From the NCBI GenBank assembly GCA_026196045.1, contig JAPHRJ010000060.1, positions 1 through 34,186 on the forward strand: a stretch of DNA of 34,186 nt, written 5' to 3'. This DNA is from Gammaproteobacteria bacterium. GTDB taxonomy: Bacteria > Pseudomonadota > Gammaproteobacteria > UBA6429 > Thiohalophilaceae. The notes under the pieces were generated by a model, which ran no database searches, had not been told where the DNA came from, and saw nothing but the letters and a program-made list of their open reading frames with translations. Each line of letters begins with the position of its first letter. The first letter of the stretch is position 1. The position numbers and the translations under genes are program-made. Positions 1 through 8,094 of this stretch are shown piece after piece.

Positions 1-485
1 AAGTCGCCAATGGCGGCACCTTCGCGCAGAAATTCCGGGTTGGAAGCCACATCAAAGTCGGCATTGGGATTGGCGTCTTCAATAATACGTTTGACCTGGC
101 GAGCTGTGCCAACAGGCACAGTCGATTTATCGACAATGACGGTATAGCCATTTAGGTGGCTGGCAATTTCTTTTGCTGCAGTGTAGACATAACTGAGATC
201 GGCATGGCCATCACCACGACGGGTGGGTGTGCCAACTGCAATAAATACCAGGTCAGCGTCAGAAACATTGGTTCCAAGCTCGGTGGAAAATTTTAATCGC
301 CCTGAATCAGCGTTACGTTTAACCAGATCATCAAGGCCGGGTTCGTATATTGGGATGCCACCAGTATTGAGTTTATCAATTTTAGTTTGATCAACATCGA
401 CACAGGTGACGTTGGCACCAAACTCTGCAAAGCATGCTCCTGAAACTAAACCAACATAACCTGAGCCAATCATTACTACATTCAT
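1..485 (-). CDS. ugd: UDP-glucose 6-dehydrogenase, N-terminal part (cut by window edge)
   Basis: The reading frame opens at an ATG at 485-483 and stays open to the left edge, giving the first 161 residues. It starts MNVVMIGSGYVGLVSGACF, the NAD-binding Rossmann motif GxGxxG at residues 7-12, and continues with the family hallmarks IYEPGLDDL, VGTPTRRGDG, STVPVGTA and SNPEFLREG. The enzyme oxidises UDP-glucose twice to UDP-glucuronate in the cytoplasm, a precursor for acidic exopolysaccharides. The catalytic cysteine expected near residue 260 lies outside the window, so activity cannot be judged. It is the last gene in the window of a minus-strand nucleotide-sugar cassette. A GDP-mannose dehydrogenase is the main alternative, but the motif set fits UDP-glucose dehydrogenase better. 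Confidence 0.93.
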   Translation of the reverse strand, partial: MNVVMIGSGYVGLVSGACFAEFGANVTCVDVDQTKIDKLNTGGIPIYEPGLDDLVKRNADSGRLKFSTELGTNVSDADLVFIAVGTPTRRGDGHADLSYVYTAAKEIASHLNGYTVIVDKSTVPVGTARQVKRIIEDANPNADFDVASNPEFLREGAAIGD

Positions 486-528
486 TTTTTATATTCCCTG
501 AGTGCTATTTTATAAATTTGTTTTTATG

Positions 529-582
529 TTCATCCTTCGACAAGCCTGCCGTGAGCCTGACGAACGGCTCAGGACGAACGGG
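529..582. repeat. REP-like palindromic repeat (family 1)
   Basis: Contains CATCCTTCGACAAGCC, a hairpin GAGCC (553-557) / GGCTC (566-570), and GGACGAACGG. The same words recur at 1292-1319, 4625-4836, 9179-9291 and 9498-9535, in both orientations and only between genes. This matches the widespread gammaproteobacterial intergenic repeats of the REP type. It lies between the start of ugd and the end of the DUF2442 gene. Confidence 0.8.
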
Positions 583-587
583 TTGTT

Positions 588-833
588 TTATTGTGCGCCG
601 CTCAATAATCCTGCCACGCTGATATCTTCATCAATTTGAGGCCAATGGATGCCTTCTCCGTCACCAAGGATCTCAAAGTCTTCCAGTTGCTCTTTACTGG
701 CATTAGCTAACCGAGGAAACCAGAGTAATGGTACCGTCAGTTTGCGACCATCAACAAGTGATACAATGATATCGTCATCAGTAAAATGAACGTCTTGTGC
801 CAAAGGGTGTATTTCAACTGCCAATGTGCTCAT
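588..833 (-). CDS. DUF2442 domain-containing small protein
   Basis: An 81-residue protein that I recognise as DUF2442: a conserved core with LVDGRKLTVPLLWFPRL around residues 26-42 and the C-terminal signature GIHWPQIDEDISVAGLL. The function of the family is not established. Its start codon lies inside the 3' end of the upstream DUF4160 gene (20-bp overlap), so the two are almost certainly translated together. Such DUF4160/DUF2442 pairs are common mobile two-gene units and are often suspected to be toxin-antitoxin-like, but nothing in the sequence proves this. The pair sits inside a nucleotide-sugar cassette and is flanked by repeats. Confidence 0.85.
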   Translation of the reverse strand: MSTLAVEIHPLAQDVHFTDDDIIVSLVDGRKLTVPLLWFPRLANASKEQLEDFEILGDGEGIHWPQIDEDISVAGLLSGAQ

Positions 834-1050
834 TCCAGGCCTCCAGAAATTGTTCTCTATTATCCTCTACATGCTTCTGTATAGTTCGTAACTCATGAGA
901 GGCAAATCGTTTTGAACCCGCCAGGCTGACAGGATTCAACCAGAATTTTGCGAGTAGTTTTTCACGTTGCACATGTATATGTGCAGGCTCTCCTTTTTCA
1001 TTACTGTAAAAATAAAATCGATAAGCTCCTATTCTGAGTATTGTTGGCAT
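814..1050 (-). CDS. DUF4160 domain-containing small protein
   Basis: A 78-residue protein with the DUF4160 pattern: MPTILRIGAYRFYFYSNE at the N-terminus, PAHIHVQ at 23-29 and AKFWL near 35-39. The conserved His-x-His is compatible with metal binding or catalysis, but the family role is unknown. An AAGGA sequence about ten bases upstream of the ATG on the minus strand supports this start. It overlaps the DUF2442 gene by 20 bp and is the first gene of the pair. Neither protein has an obvious link to sugar metabolism, so the pair is probably a passenger. Confidence 0.85.
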   Translation of the reverse strand: MPTILRIGAYRFYFYSNEKGEPAHIHVQREKLLAKFWLNPVSLAGSKRFASHELRTIQKHVEDNREQFLEAWNEHIGS

Positions 1051-1204
1051 TTTGAGTGTGTTCCTTTTTAATAATACTCAAATTAATTACAAACCTGACT
1101 ATTAGTCTTGCAGACAATTCTATACCGCTCAGCCTTTTATATTATCATTGAACATTTGACAGGCCTGTCCTGCCAGGCGTACAAAATATTCGATATAGCT
1201 TAAA

Positions 1205-1246
1205 GTACGCCTCATGGTGCCCGCAGGGTGAAAGGCGTACCTACAA
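1205..1246 (-). repeat. Intergenic repeat family 2, copy A
   Basis: Read on the minus strand, it begins TTGTAGGTACGCC, continues with ACCCTGCGGGCAC and ends GGCGTAC. The same order of blocks, with a few substitutions, occurs on the plus strand at 9389-9431, 8 kb away in another gap. Two independent copies with the same architecture indicate a dispersed repeat. Confidence 0.65.
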
Positions 1247-1291
1247 TTCTTTCCAAAGTTCAGGACGAATGGTGTTGTTTCACTTAATTAT

Positions 1292-1319
1292 CCGTTCGCT
1301 CTGAGCCCTGTCGAAGAGT
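1292..1319. repeat. REP-like repeat (family 1), short copy
   Basis: CCGTTCGCTCTGAGCCCTG followed by TCGAAGAGTG is a diverged inverted copy of the family-1 repeat. It ends a few bases from the stop codon of the GDP-L-fucose synthase gene. Confidence 0.65.
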
Positions 1320-1322
1320 GAA

Positions 1323-2252
1323 CTAAGTAATGTTTTCCATATACCACTGATACGTTTGTTGCAGTCCATCTTTAAGTGAATAATTTGCTTTCCAGCCCAA
1401 CTCGGTCATACGACTGACATCGAGTAATTTACGCAAGGTGCCATCTGGCATGCTGGTATCAAAACTAAACTCACCTTCAAAGCCAACCACACTTTTGATT
1501 GTTTCTGCGGCTTCGCGTATGGTGACGTCTGTTCCGGTTCCGATATTATAGATACCATCTGCAATCCCTTTTTCCATCAGGAAGACACAGGCATCAGCCA
1601 TGTCATCAACATGCAGGAATTCACGCATTGGATTACCGGTTCCCCATACTGGAACAGTCGCATCATTATTAACCTTCGCTTCATGAATTTTGCGCATTAA
1701 TGCAGGTAAGACATGACTAGATTGCAGGTCAAAGTTATCGTTTGGACCGTACAGATTAGTCGGCATAACTGAAATATATTTAGTGCCATATTGTCGATTA
1801 AATGATTCGCAGAGTTTAATTCCGGCGATCTTGGCGATAGCATAGGGTTCATTGGTTTGTTCCAATGGGCCAGTGAGAAGGTGTTCTTCCTTCATTGGCT
1901 GTGGGCATTCACGCGGGTAAATACAACTGGAACCCAGAAACATTAAACCGCCCACACCGGCTTCATAAGCGGCATGCACAACATTGGTTTCAATGACCAT
2001 ATTCATGTAAATAAAGTCAGCACGTAATTCGTTGTTAGCATGAATACCGCCAACCTTTGCGGCCGCTAGAAAAGTATAATCTGGTTTTTCATTATGCATG
2101 AATTGATGTACAGCTTTTTGATCCAGTAAATCAAGTTCTGCATGTGTGCGTGTGATCAGGTTGCTATAGCCGCCTTGTGTCAGGCGGCGTATTAGAGCTG
2201 AACCCACCAGGCCGCGATGTCCTGCGACATAGATTTTTGCGTTTTTATCCAT
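1323..2252 (-). CDS. fcl: GDP-L-fucose synthase
   Basis: A 309-residue short-chain dehydrogenase/reductase of the GDP-4-keto-6-deoxymannose epimerase/reductase family. It catalyses the last step to GDP-L-fucose, using NADPH. Visible hallmarks are the Rossmann motif GHRGLVGSAL (residues 11-20), GSSCIYPRECPQP (from 107), and the catalytic Tyr137/Lys141 in EPYAIAKIAG. It also has MPTNLYGPNDNFD and MREFLHVDDMADAC. The length is normal for the family. It follows gmd by 18 bp on the same strand, the usual gmd-fcl pair, so the substrate is supplied by the neighbouring gene. The product would feed fucose, or a fucose-derived sugar, into the exopolysaccharide. Confidence 0.96.
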   Translation of the reverse strand: MDKNAKIYVAGHRGLVGSALIRRLTQGGYSNLITRTHAELDLLDQKAVHQFMHNEKPDYTFLAAAKVGGIHANNELRADFIYMNMVIETNVVHAAYEAGVGGLMFLGSSCIYPRECPQPMKEEHLLTGPLEQTNEPYAIAKIAGIKLCESFNRQYGTKYISVMPTNLYGPNDNFDLQSSHVLPALMRKIHEAKVNNDATVPVWGTGNPMREFLHVDDMADACVFLMEKGIADGIYNIGTGTDVTIREAAETIKSVVGFEGEFSFDTSMPDGTLRKLLDVSRMTELGWKANYSLKDGLQQTYQWYMENIT

Positions 2253-2270
2253 GATTAAATTTTGTTTGAT

Positions 2271-3377
2271 TTATTCACTATATTTAAAGGTCTTAAAGCC
2301 TTCTTGACGACACAGTTCATCACGTTTGGCGAGATTCATATCATGCTGTACCATTTCGGCAACCAGTTCTTCAAAAGAGATTTTTGGTACCCAACCCAGT
2401 TTGGTTTTTGCTTTGCTGGGATCACCTAATAAAGTTTCGACTTCTGTTGGTCGGAAGTAACGAGCATCGACTCGCACTATTACACTGCCTTTTTTCAGTC
2501 CTGTGTCACCGGCATCTTCAACGGTACCGGTTTCATCAACGCCTTTTCCTTTCCAGCTTAATGTGATACCTAATTCTTTCGCTGCCGCGTTAACAAAATC
2601 ACGCACAGAGAATTGTTTGCCAGTTGCGATTACAAAGTCTTCGGCCGAGTCCTGTTGCAGCATTAGCCATTGCATTTCGACATAGTCTTTTGCATGACCC
2701 CAGTCGCGTTTGGCATCCATATTACCCAGATAGAGACAGTCTTCGAGGCCAAGTACAATGCGTGATAATACACGGGTAATTTTACGGGTTACGAAAGTCT
2801 CTCCGCGCAAAGGGGATTCATGGTTAAACAGGATGCCGTTACAGGCATACATGTTGTAGGCTTCACGATAATTGACCGTTATCCAGTAGGCGTACATTTT
2901 AGCGGCAGCATAAGGACTGCGCGGATAAAAAGGCGTGGTTTCCTTTTGGGGGATCTCCTGAACCTTACCAAATAATTCTGAAGTCGAAGCCTGATAAAAG
3001 CGGGTTTTATTTTCCAGGTGTAATGTTCGAATGGCTTCCAGCATACGCAGCGTACCCAGAGCATCGGAGTTAGCGGTGTATTCTGGTTCTTCAAATGAGA
3101 CCGCCACATGAGACTGGGCTGCCAAATTATAGACTTCATCTGGCTGAACCTTTTCCATAATATGCAGCAAGCTGCTTGAATCAGTCATATCGCCATGATG
3201 GAGGATAAATTTGCGCCCCTGTTCATGGGGATCCTGATACAGGTGGTCAATACGATCGGTATTGAATAGTGAAGTACGACGTTTAACGCCGTGGACTTCA
3301 TAGCCTTTTTTTAACAGAAATTCAGAAAGGTAGGCACCATCCTGTCCGGTGACACCGGTAATCAGTGCTTTTTTCAT
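2271..3377 (-). CDS. gmd: GDP-mannose 4,6-dehydratase
   Basis: A 368-residue protein that converts GDP-D-mannose to GDP-4-keto-6-deoxy-D-mannose, the precursor of GDP-fucose and GDP-rhamnose. The NADP-binding motif [10 protein letters not shown] is at residues 8-17, the active-site STSELFG begins at 131, and the catalytic pair is Tyr156/Lys160 in [24 protein letters not shown] and the C-terminal [16 protein letters not shown] are specific to this family. A clear GGAG ribosome binding site lies upstream of the ATG. It is transcribed together with fcl and lies 151 bp downstream of rfbB. The gene shows no sign of damage. Confidence 0.97.
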   Translation of the reverse strand: MKKALITGVTGQDGAYLSEFLLKKGYEVHGVKRRTSLFNTDRIDHLYQDPHEQGRKFILHHGDMTDSSSLLHIMEKVQPDEVYNLAAQSHVAVSFEEPEYTANSDALGTLRMLEAIRTLHLENKTRFYQASTSELFGKVQEIPQKETTPFYPRSPYAAAKMYAYWITVNYREAYNMYACNGILFNHESPLRGETFVTRKITRVLSRIVLGLEDCLYLGNMDAKRDWGHAKDYVEMQWLMLQQDSAEDFVIATGKQFSVRDFVNAAAKELGITLSWKGKGVDETGTVEDAGDTGLKKGSVIVRVDARYFRPTEVETLLGDPSKAKTKLGWVPKISFEELVAEMVQHDMNLAKRDELCRQEGFKTFKYSE

Positions 3378-3528
3378 TTAAATATAACTCCAGATTTTAT
3401 TACTCAGCTGTGCGTACATTTTAATTATTAAATTATTAATTAGCTGAGGGTGGTTAAATATATACGAATTTTAGTAATAGTTATTTATGGCTTAATACAT
3501 AGTATAGAGGCTGGTCCTTTATCAGTTC

Positions 3529-4581
3529 TTACTTAAGATCTTGATATTGTTGTTTTATATACTTGCGGTATTCCCCATCTCGGATTCGTTCCCACCAGCC
3601 CTGATTTTCCAGATACCAGTTCAGAGTGTGTTCTATACCGGTTTCAAAGGTGTATTGGGGGGACCAGCCGAGTTCGGTCATTATTTTACCGGCATTAATA
3701 GCGTAACGTCTATCATGGCCGGGGCGGTCTGTGACATAGGTAATCAGTTCAGCTTTGGGGTTATTACCCGGCCGTAATTCATCGAGGCGTTTGCATATCA
3801 ATTTGACAATATCGATGTTGGCCCATTCATTACAGCCACCAATATTATAGGTTTCCCCCAACCGGCCCTGTTGCAGGACGGCATCAATCCCTCGGCAGTG
3901 ATCTTCAACATGGAGCCAGTCGCGGATATATTGGCCATCCCCGTAGATGGGCAGGGGCTTTCCTTCCAGCGCATTAATAAAAACGAGCGGGATCAGTTTT
4001 TCCGGAAATTGATAAGGTCCATAGTTGTTTGAGCAATTGGTAGTTAAAACAGGCAGGTTATAGGTATGGAAATAAGCTCGAACCAGGTGATCCGAAGAAG
4101 CCTTCGATGCTGAGTAAGGGCTATTAGGTGCAAATGGGGTGGTTTCGGTGAAAGCAGGGTCGTTGTCGCCTAATGAACCATAGACTTCATCGGTTGATAC
4201 ATGAAGAAAGCGGCAGTTGGCGTCATTTGCCCATGTTTTTCGCGCGGTTTCCAGCAGGTTAAAGGTGCCGTGGACATTGGTTTTTATAAAAGCTTCTGGG
4301 CCAGTAATGGAACGATCGACATGGGATTCGGCGGCAAAGTGAACCACGTGGTCAATTTTTTCTTCTGTAAACAGCTTTTCAATCAGGGTCGCATCGCAGA
4401 TATCGCCATGAACGAAGCGGTATGTTTCCGATTCTTCAATTCCGGCCAGGTTTTCCAGGTTGCCCGCATAGGTCAGTGCATCGAGGTTAATAATTCGGTC
4501 TTCTGGGTGGTTCTGTATCCAGTAATGGGCGAAGTTGGAGCCAATAAAGCCAGCTCCCCCAGTAATCAATAATGTTTTCAT
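3529..4581 (-). CDS. rfbB: dTDP-glucose 4,6-dehydratase
   Basis: A 350-residue SDR enzyme, the second step of dTDP-L-rhamnose synthesis: dTDP-glucose to dTDP-4-keto-6-deoxyglucose. The NAD motif GGAGFIG is at residues 8-14. The catalytic region STDEVYG is at 129-135, with the Asp-Glu acid/base pair. The SDR Tyr156/Lys160 lie in [24 protein letters not shown] and [17 protein letters not shown] are diagnostic. It belongs with rfbA, rfbC and rfbD upstream on the same strand, but is separated from rfbD by 257 bp of repeat-rich sequence instead of the tight spacing seen among the other three. That may reduce co-transcription. Confidence 0.97.
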   Translation of the reverse strand: MKTLLITGGAGFIGSNFAHYWIQNHPEDRIINLDALTYAGNLENLAGIEESETYRFVHGDICDATLIEKLFTEEKIDHVVHFAAESHVDRSITGPEAFIKTNVHGTFNLLETARKTWANDANCRFLHVSTDEVYGSLGDNDPAFTETTPFAPNSPYSASKASSDHLVRAYFHTYNLPVLTTNCSNNYGPYQFPEKLIPLVFINALEGKPLPIYGDGQYIRDWLHVEDHCRGIDAVLQQGRLGETYNIGGCNEWANIDIVKLICKRLDELRPGNNPKAELITYVTDRPGHDRRYAINAGKIMTELGWSPQYTFETGIEHTLNWYLENQGWWERIRDGEYRKYIKQQYQDLK

Positions 4582-4624
4582 ATATGTCTGTTTTCAGTAT
4601 TTCGGTGTAAATTGGTTTTTAGTT

Positions 4625-4836
4625 GTTCATCCTTCGACGGGCTCAGGACGAACGGTGTTGTTTATTCATCCTTCGACAAGCCTGCCGTGAGCTTGACGAA
4701 CGGATCAGGGCGAACGGATATGAAATAATAGCCAGCCGATAGCGCTCACGACAGAACTGTCGAAGAATGGAATGATAAAATAACACCACTCGTCCTAACC
4801 CGTTCGTCAAGCTCACGGCAGGCTTGCCGAAGGGTA
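4625..4836. repeat. Cluster of REP-like repeats (family 1) between rfbD and rfbB
   Basis: At least three copies are packed here. They are CATCCTTCGACGGGCTCAGG with GACGAACGG (about 4625-4655), a second direct copy with the CTGCCGTGAGCTTGACGAACGG module (4663-4718), and an inverted copy (4788-4836). A degraded piece, ACTGTCGAAGAATGG, lies near 4756-4770. The inverted orientation of the last copy could let the RNA fold into a long hairpin within the rhamnose operon. Confidence 0.8.
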
Positions 4837-4838
4837 TT

Positions 4839-5714
4839 TTAAATCAGTGTTGAGTCCTTCAATTTTTTCAGCATGCTCTGGAGGCTGTCCTGCCAATGGG
4901 GGATATCATACCCTAATATACCGCGTATTTTTTCCTTGCTGAGTACAGTAAAGGCGGGTCGAGGGGCTGGCGTTGGGTAATTCTTTGATGGAATGGGGCA
5001 AATTTTTGCAGCTTTGATCGGGAACCCCTGATTCTTTCCTGTTTCTCGAATGGCGACGGCGAAGTCGAACCACGAAGTTACACCTTCATCGGTAAAGTGG
5101 AAGATTCCTTTTGCCTCTTTTTCGATGAGCGCCAGCATGGCCTGGGCGATATCCGCCGTCCAGGAGGGGGTGCCGATCTGGTCGTCAACAACCGATAATT
5201 CATCCCGCTCAGCAATAAGCCTCAGAATAGTTTTGACAAAATTGTGGCCATGGATGCCGTAAACCCAGGCGGTGCGTAAAATGATGGCATCGGGCATCAG
5301 TTTAAGAGTGGCTTGCTCACCTTCAAGCTTGGTCTTTCCATAAATACCGAGCGGGTGGGTAGTATCACTTTCACTATAGGCATGGGATTGCGTGCCATCA
5401 AAAACATAGTCAGTTGAAACATGGAGCAGTTTGCCACCATAACTATGCACACCTTCAGCAACGGCTTGTGCGGCATCGCGGTTTACCAGAGAAGCGAGTT
5501 CGGGTTCACTTTCAGCTTTATCCACCTGAGTATAGGCGGCACAATTGATGACCCAGTCTGCCCGGTGTGAGGCGATGCATTCTGCGATTTGATCAGTCTT
5601 TGAGAGGTCCAGTTCCTGGCGGGTCAGGGCAACCACATCATGCGAACTTGCTCTTAGTATTAAAACAGTTTCACGACCAAGCTGACCGTTAGCACCGGTA
5701 ACCAGGATTTTCAT
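4839..5714 (-). CDS. rfbD: dTDP-4-dehydrorhamnose reductase
   Basis: A 291-residue protein catalysing the last, NAD(P)H-dependent step to dTDP-L-rhamnose. The Rossmann motif GANGQLG is at residues 7-13, STDYVFDG at 100-107, and the SDR catalytic Tyr125/Lys129 are in YGKTKLEGE. ILRTAWVYG and a C-terminal RPAFTVLSKEKI complete the family picture. Its start overlaps the stop of rfbC by one base, so the two are translationally coupled. Downstream lies a repeat cluster before rfbB. Confidence 0.96.
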   Translation of the reverse strand: MKILVTGANGQLGRETVLILRASSHDVVALTRQELDLSKTDQIAECIASHRADWVINCAAYTQVDKAESEPELASLVNRDAAQAVAEGVHSYGGKLLHVSTDYVFDGTQSHAYSESDTTHPLGIYGKTKLEGEQATLKLMPDAIILRTAWVYGIHGHNFVKTILRLIAERDELSVVDDQIGTPSWTADIAQAMLALIEKEAKGIFHFTDEGVTSWFDFAVAIRETGKNQGFPIKAAKICPIPSKNYPTPAPRPAFTVLSKEKIRGILGYDIPHWQDSLQSMLKKLKDSTLI

Positions 5715-6271
5715 CAGGCACCTTTATATATGGGTAAAAGCTCGCCCATATCATTCAGTAACGTGGCCTGGGCATCTTTTTCCGATACCTGAAAATTATC
5801 GCCGGGCCACTGGATACCAATGGCTGGATCATCCCAGCGAATACCATGCTCATACTCGGGGGCATAAAAATCGGTGCATTTATAAAGGAAATCGGCATAT
5901 TCACTTAATACACAGAAGCCGTGGGCAAACCCCTGTGGGATGTACAATTGCCTGAAGTTTTCACCACTGAGCTCCATGCCAACCCATTGACCAAAAGTAG
6001 GAGAGCCTTTGCGAATATCAACCGCAACATCAAAAATGGAGCCTGCAGAAACGCGTACCAGTTTTCCCTGTGGCTGTTCAAGTTGATAATGTAGTCCGCG
6101 TAAGATCCCTTTTTTTGAGCGTGATTGATTATCCTGGACAAAGTTAACATCCAGCCCGGCATCTGCATATTTTTGTGCATGCCAGGTTTCCATAAAAAAA
6201 CCACGCTGATCACCAAAGACATCAGGCTCAATAAGTAGTACATCTGGGATTTTTGTCGGTGTGATTTTCAT
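5714..6271 (-). CDS. rfbC: dTDP-4-dehydrorhamnose 3,5-epimerase
   Basis: A 185-residue cupin-fold epimerase acting on dTDP-4-keto-6-deoxyglucose at C3 and C5. Characteristic segments are FGDQRGFFMETW (19-30), FVQDNQSRSKKG (44-55), RGLHYQ with the catalytic His61, and GSPTFGQWVG. FRQLYIPQGFAHGFCVL is also typical. The length matches the family. It is packed with rfbA upstream (5-bp gap) and rfbD downstream (1-base overlap), the normal arrangement of the rhamnose operon. Confidence 0.97.
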   Translation of the reverse strand: MKITPTKIPDVLLIEPDVFGDQRGFFMETWHAQKYADAGLDVNFVQDNQSRSKKGILRGLHYQLEQPQGKLVRVSAGSIFDVAVDIRKGSPTFGQWVGMELSGENFRQLYIPQGFAHGFCVLSEYADFLYKCTDFYAPEYEHGIRWDDPAIGIQWPGDNFQVSEKDAQATLLNDMGELLPIYKGA

Positions 6272-6276
6272 TGTAG

Positions 6277-7149
6277 TTAATTATCTTCTTTAAGTATGTC
6301 GAGTAAATATTGACCATATCCATTTTTGCTTAATGGTCCTGCCAGTGTTTCGAGTTGGGTGGCAGAAATATAATTCATCCGGTAAGCAATTTCTTCAAGA
6401 CAGGCAATTTTTAGCCCCTGACGTTGTTCGATGGTTTCGATAAAAGTGGCGGCTTGCAACAGGGATTCATGGGTTCCGGTATCCAGCCAGGCGGTACCAC
6501 GGCCTAATATCTCAACATTCAGGCTTCCATTTTCAAGGTAATGTTTGTTGACATCGGTTATTTCCAGCTCACCACGGGGTGAAGGCTGAAGATTGGCGGC
6601 AATGTCCAGAACCTGATTATCATAAAAATACAGGCCAGTGACGGCATAGCGGGAGCGTGGTTGCTCTGGTTTTTCTTCGATAGAGATGGCTTTACCATCC
6701 TTATCAAAATCAACGACACCATAGCGTTCGGGATCCTGTACGCGATAGGCAAATACGCTGGCTCCAGTATCGCGCTGAACAGCATTATGCAGGTTTTCGA
6801 CCAGGCCATGTCCGTAGAAAATATTATCACCAAGTACCAGACTGCAACTGGAGTTTCCGACAAAATCACGACCGATGATAAAGGCCTGAGCAAGACCTTC
6901 GGGTTTGGGTTGTTCAGCATAGCTGAGTTCCAGGCCAAACTGGCTACCATCACCAAACAGGCGCTGGAATAAGGGCAAATCTTCTGCTGTGGAAATGATC
7001 AATATTTCCCGAATACCCGCCAGCATTAGTGTCGACAGCGGGTAATAAATCATGGGTTTGTCATACACCGGCATGAGCTGTTTGCTGACAGCGCGAGTGA
7101 GTGGATAGAGCCGGGTACCGGAGCCACCGGCAAGGATAATACCTTTCAT
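6277..7149 (-). CDS. rfbA: Glucose-1-phosphate thymidylyltransferase
   Basis: A 290-residue nucleotidyltransferase that makes dTDP-glucose from dTTP and glucose-1-phosphate, committing carbon to dTDP-rhamnose. The nucleotide-binding signature [11 protein letters not shown] is at residues 8-18, followed by [18 protein letters not shown], then [12 protein letters not shown] and [14 protein letters not shown]. It is the first gene of the minus-strand sugar cassette, so the promoter for rfbA-C-D (and perhaps further genes) should lie within 7150-7259. I see no convincing -35/-10 pair there. Feedback inhibition by dTDP-rhamnose is known for the family. Confidence 0.97.
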   Translation of the reverse strand: MKGIILAGGSGTRLYPLTRAVSKQLMPVYDKPMIYYPLSTLMLAGIREILIISTAEDLPLFQRLFGDGSQFGLELSYAEQPKPEGLAQAFIIGRDFVGNSSCSLVLGDNIFYGHGLVENLHNAVQRDTGASVFAYRVQDPERYGVVDFDKDGKAISIEEKPEQPRSRYAVTGLYFYDNQVLDIAANLQPSPRGELEITDVNKHYLENGSLNVEILGRGTAWLDTGTHESLLQAATFIETIEQRQGLKIACLEEIAYRMNYISATQLETLAGPLSKNGYGQYLLDILKEDN

Positions 7150-7259
7150 ATAAGTGTCTGATGGTTTTTCATGGTTGTGTTGTTATCGAAAACAGTCATT
7201 GAGCTGTTCTATATTTAGGCATGATAGGGGGATCGAGAGAAAGGGTAAAGTTTTTGGTG

Positions 7260-7454
7260 TTAGGAATTATTGTTGTCGTATACGGCCATGATGGCTTTTA
7301 ATTCAGAAAGAACCGTCTGTTTCTCATCCTCATTCAAAGTTTCGGTGTGGGGCACAGGCTCTCCATTTTCCAGGCGTCGAATATAATCGCGGACAGACTG
7401 GCAGCCATTGGCGCAGAGTAGTTCAACACAGTGATGAGGTTTTGTAGACGTCAC
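7260..7454 (-). CDS. Small hypothetical protein
   Basis: A 64-residue acidic protein with a GTG start preceded by an AGGA sequence. It has two cysteines near the N-terminus (CVELLCANGC region, three in total), then a predicted helical stretch VRDYIRRLENGE and a helical C-terminus ELKAIMAVYD. I do not recognise a named family, although the composition and codon use look like a real gene. It sits alone between rfbA and tRNA-Phe on the same strand. The Cys-x(5)-Cys-x(3)-Cys spacing could bind a metal, but that is speculation. Confidence 0.6.
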   Translation of the reverse strand: MTSTKPHHCVELLCANGCQSVRDYIRRLENGEPVPHTETLNEDEKQTVLSELKAIMAVYDNNNS

Positions 7455-7554
7455 AGGAACATCCTGCCAGTGATATTAATTTTCATATTGAGTATAGGGC
7501 TGACTCAAAAATGAAATCAAGACATTATCAGGTGGTGGCTGTTAGTTAGAAAGA

Positions 7555-7630
7555 TGGTGGCCGGAGGTGGAATCGAACCACCGACACGAGGATTTTCAAT
7601 CCTCTGCTCTACCGACTGAGCTATCCGGCC
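7555..7630 (-). tRNA. tRNA-Phe (anticodon GAA)
   Basis: Read on the minus strand, the 76-nt gene begins GGCCGGATAGCTCAGTCGG and ends with TCCGGCC plus ACCA. All four stems pair: the acceptor is GGCCGGA/TCCGGCC, and the anticodon stem-loop carries TTGAAAA with anticodon GAA. The T arm contains GGTTCGATTCC. The CCA end is encoded. The D and anticodon arms nearly match the Escherichia coli tRNA-Phe. Confidence 0.97.
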
Positions 7631-7640
7631 ATTTATTACA

Positions 7641-7754
7641 GTGACGAGGGGCGAGTGACGAGTAATAAATAATACGTGCTACTACTCTTATTTCACTAAT
7701 TTAAGGAATCTGAAGATTTTCCTCGTTCCTTGTCCCTCGATACTCGTCCCTTCC
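7641..7754. repeat. Imperfect inverted repeat rich in GACGAG words upstream of tRNA-Phe
   Basis: The left arm (7641-7663) reads GTGACGAGGGGCGAGTGACG. The right arm (7721-7754) read in reverse complement gives GGGACGAGTATCGAGGGAC and then GGAACGAGG. The arms are related but not identical and flank about 57 bp of AT-rich sequence. GTAGGAGCGGC, a word resembling another known repeat type, follows at 7756-7766. This is a third class of intergenic repeat in the window. Confidence 0.55.
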
Positions 7755-7767
7755 GTAGGAGCGGCGT

Positions 7768-7797
7768 ATTTAACGTGATTTAGGGGGCACACGTCAA
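7768..7797 (-). promoter_or_regulatory. Candidate sigma-70 promoter for tRNA-Phe
   Basis: On the minus strand TTGACG (complement of 7792-7797) is followed after 18 bp by TTAAAT (complement of 7768-7773), and a GC-rich stretch follows. It lies between the yggX stop and the tRNA. If real, the GACGAG repeat separates it from the tRNA by over 130 bp. The -10 is only a 4/6 match, so confidence is limited. Confidence 0.35.
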
Positions 7798-7812
7798 GTA
7801 AAGTGGGCAATT

Positions 7813-8049
7813 TTAAGACTCACCAAAGAAGAATTTTTCCATTTCTCCTTCCAGAAAGGCACGATGTTTGGGATCAATCGGGCTCAGGCGGTTTTCATTG
7901 ATGAGAATAGTTTGTTGCCCGAGCCACAGTTGCCAGGCTTCTTTAGAGACATTTTCGAATATTCGTTGCCCCAGATCGCCAGGGTATGTAGGGCGCTCCA
8001 GCCCTTCCAGTTCTTTACCTAATTTTACGCAGTTCACCGTGCGGCTCAT
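7813..8049 (-). CDS. yggX: Fe(2+)-trafficking / oxidative damage protection protein YggX
   Basis: A 78-residue protein of the YggX family. It shows the expected [17 protein letters not shown] with the conserved Cys7, then [20 protein letters not shown] and [22 protein letters not shown]. Family members protect iron-sulfur enzymes from oxidants and affect labile iron. The gene lies 45 bp downstream of mutY, which encodes an iron-sulfur DNA glycosylase. The mutY-yggX pair is conserved in gammaproteobacteria and is probably an operon. Confidence 0.96.
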   Translation of the reverse strand: MSRTVNCVKLGKELEGLERPTYPGDLGQRIFENVSKEAWQLWLGQQTILINENRLSPIDPKHRAFLEGEMEKFFFGES

Positions 8050-8094
8050 TGTGTTTCTCCCCTGTTAATACGATTCAGGATTTAATGGAATATG

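Larger units (their letters stand above)
1051..1322. other. Gene-free interval with repeats
   Basis: No plausible gene is present. The interval holds an inverted pair GGCGTAC (1176-1182) / GTACGCC (1205-1211), one copy of the second intergenic repeat family (1205-1246), a REP word CAGGACGAATGG (1261-1272), and a REP copy at 1292-1319. Confidence 0.6.

Noticed and set aside
434-622. A 62-residue plus-strand frame at the ugd start
   Set aside because: It runs antisense through the ugd start and a REP copy; it is an artefact of the repeat.
588-1050. Calling the DUF4160/DUF2442 pair a toxin-antitoxin system
   Set aside because: The organisation is suggestive, but the sequence shows no known toxin fold or DNA-binding antitoxin motif, so it is kept as an unproven possibility.
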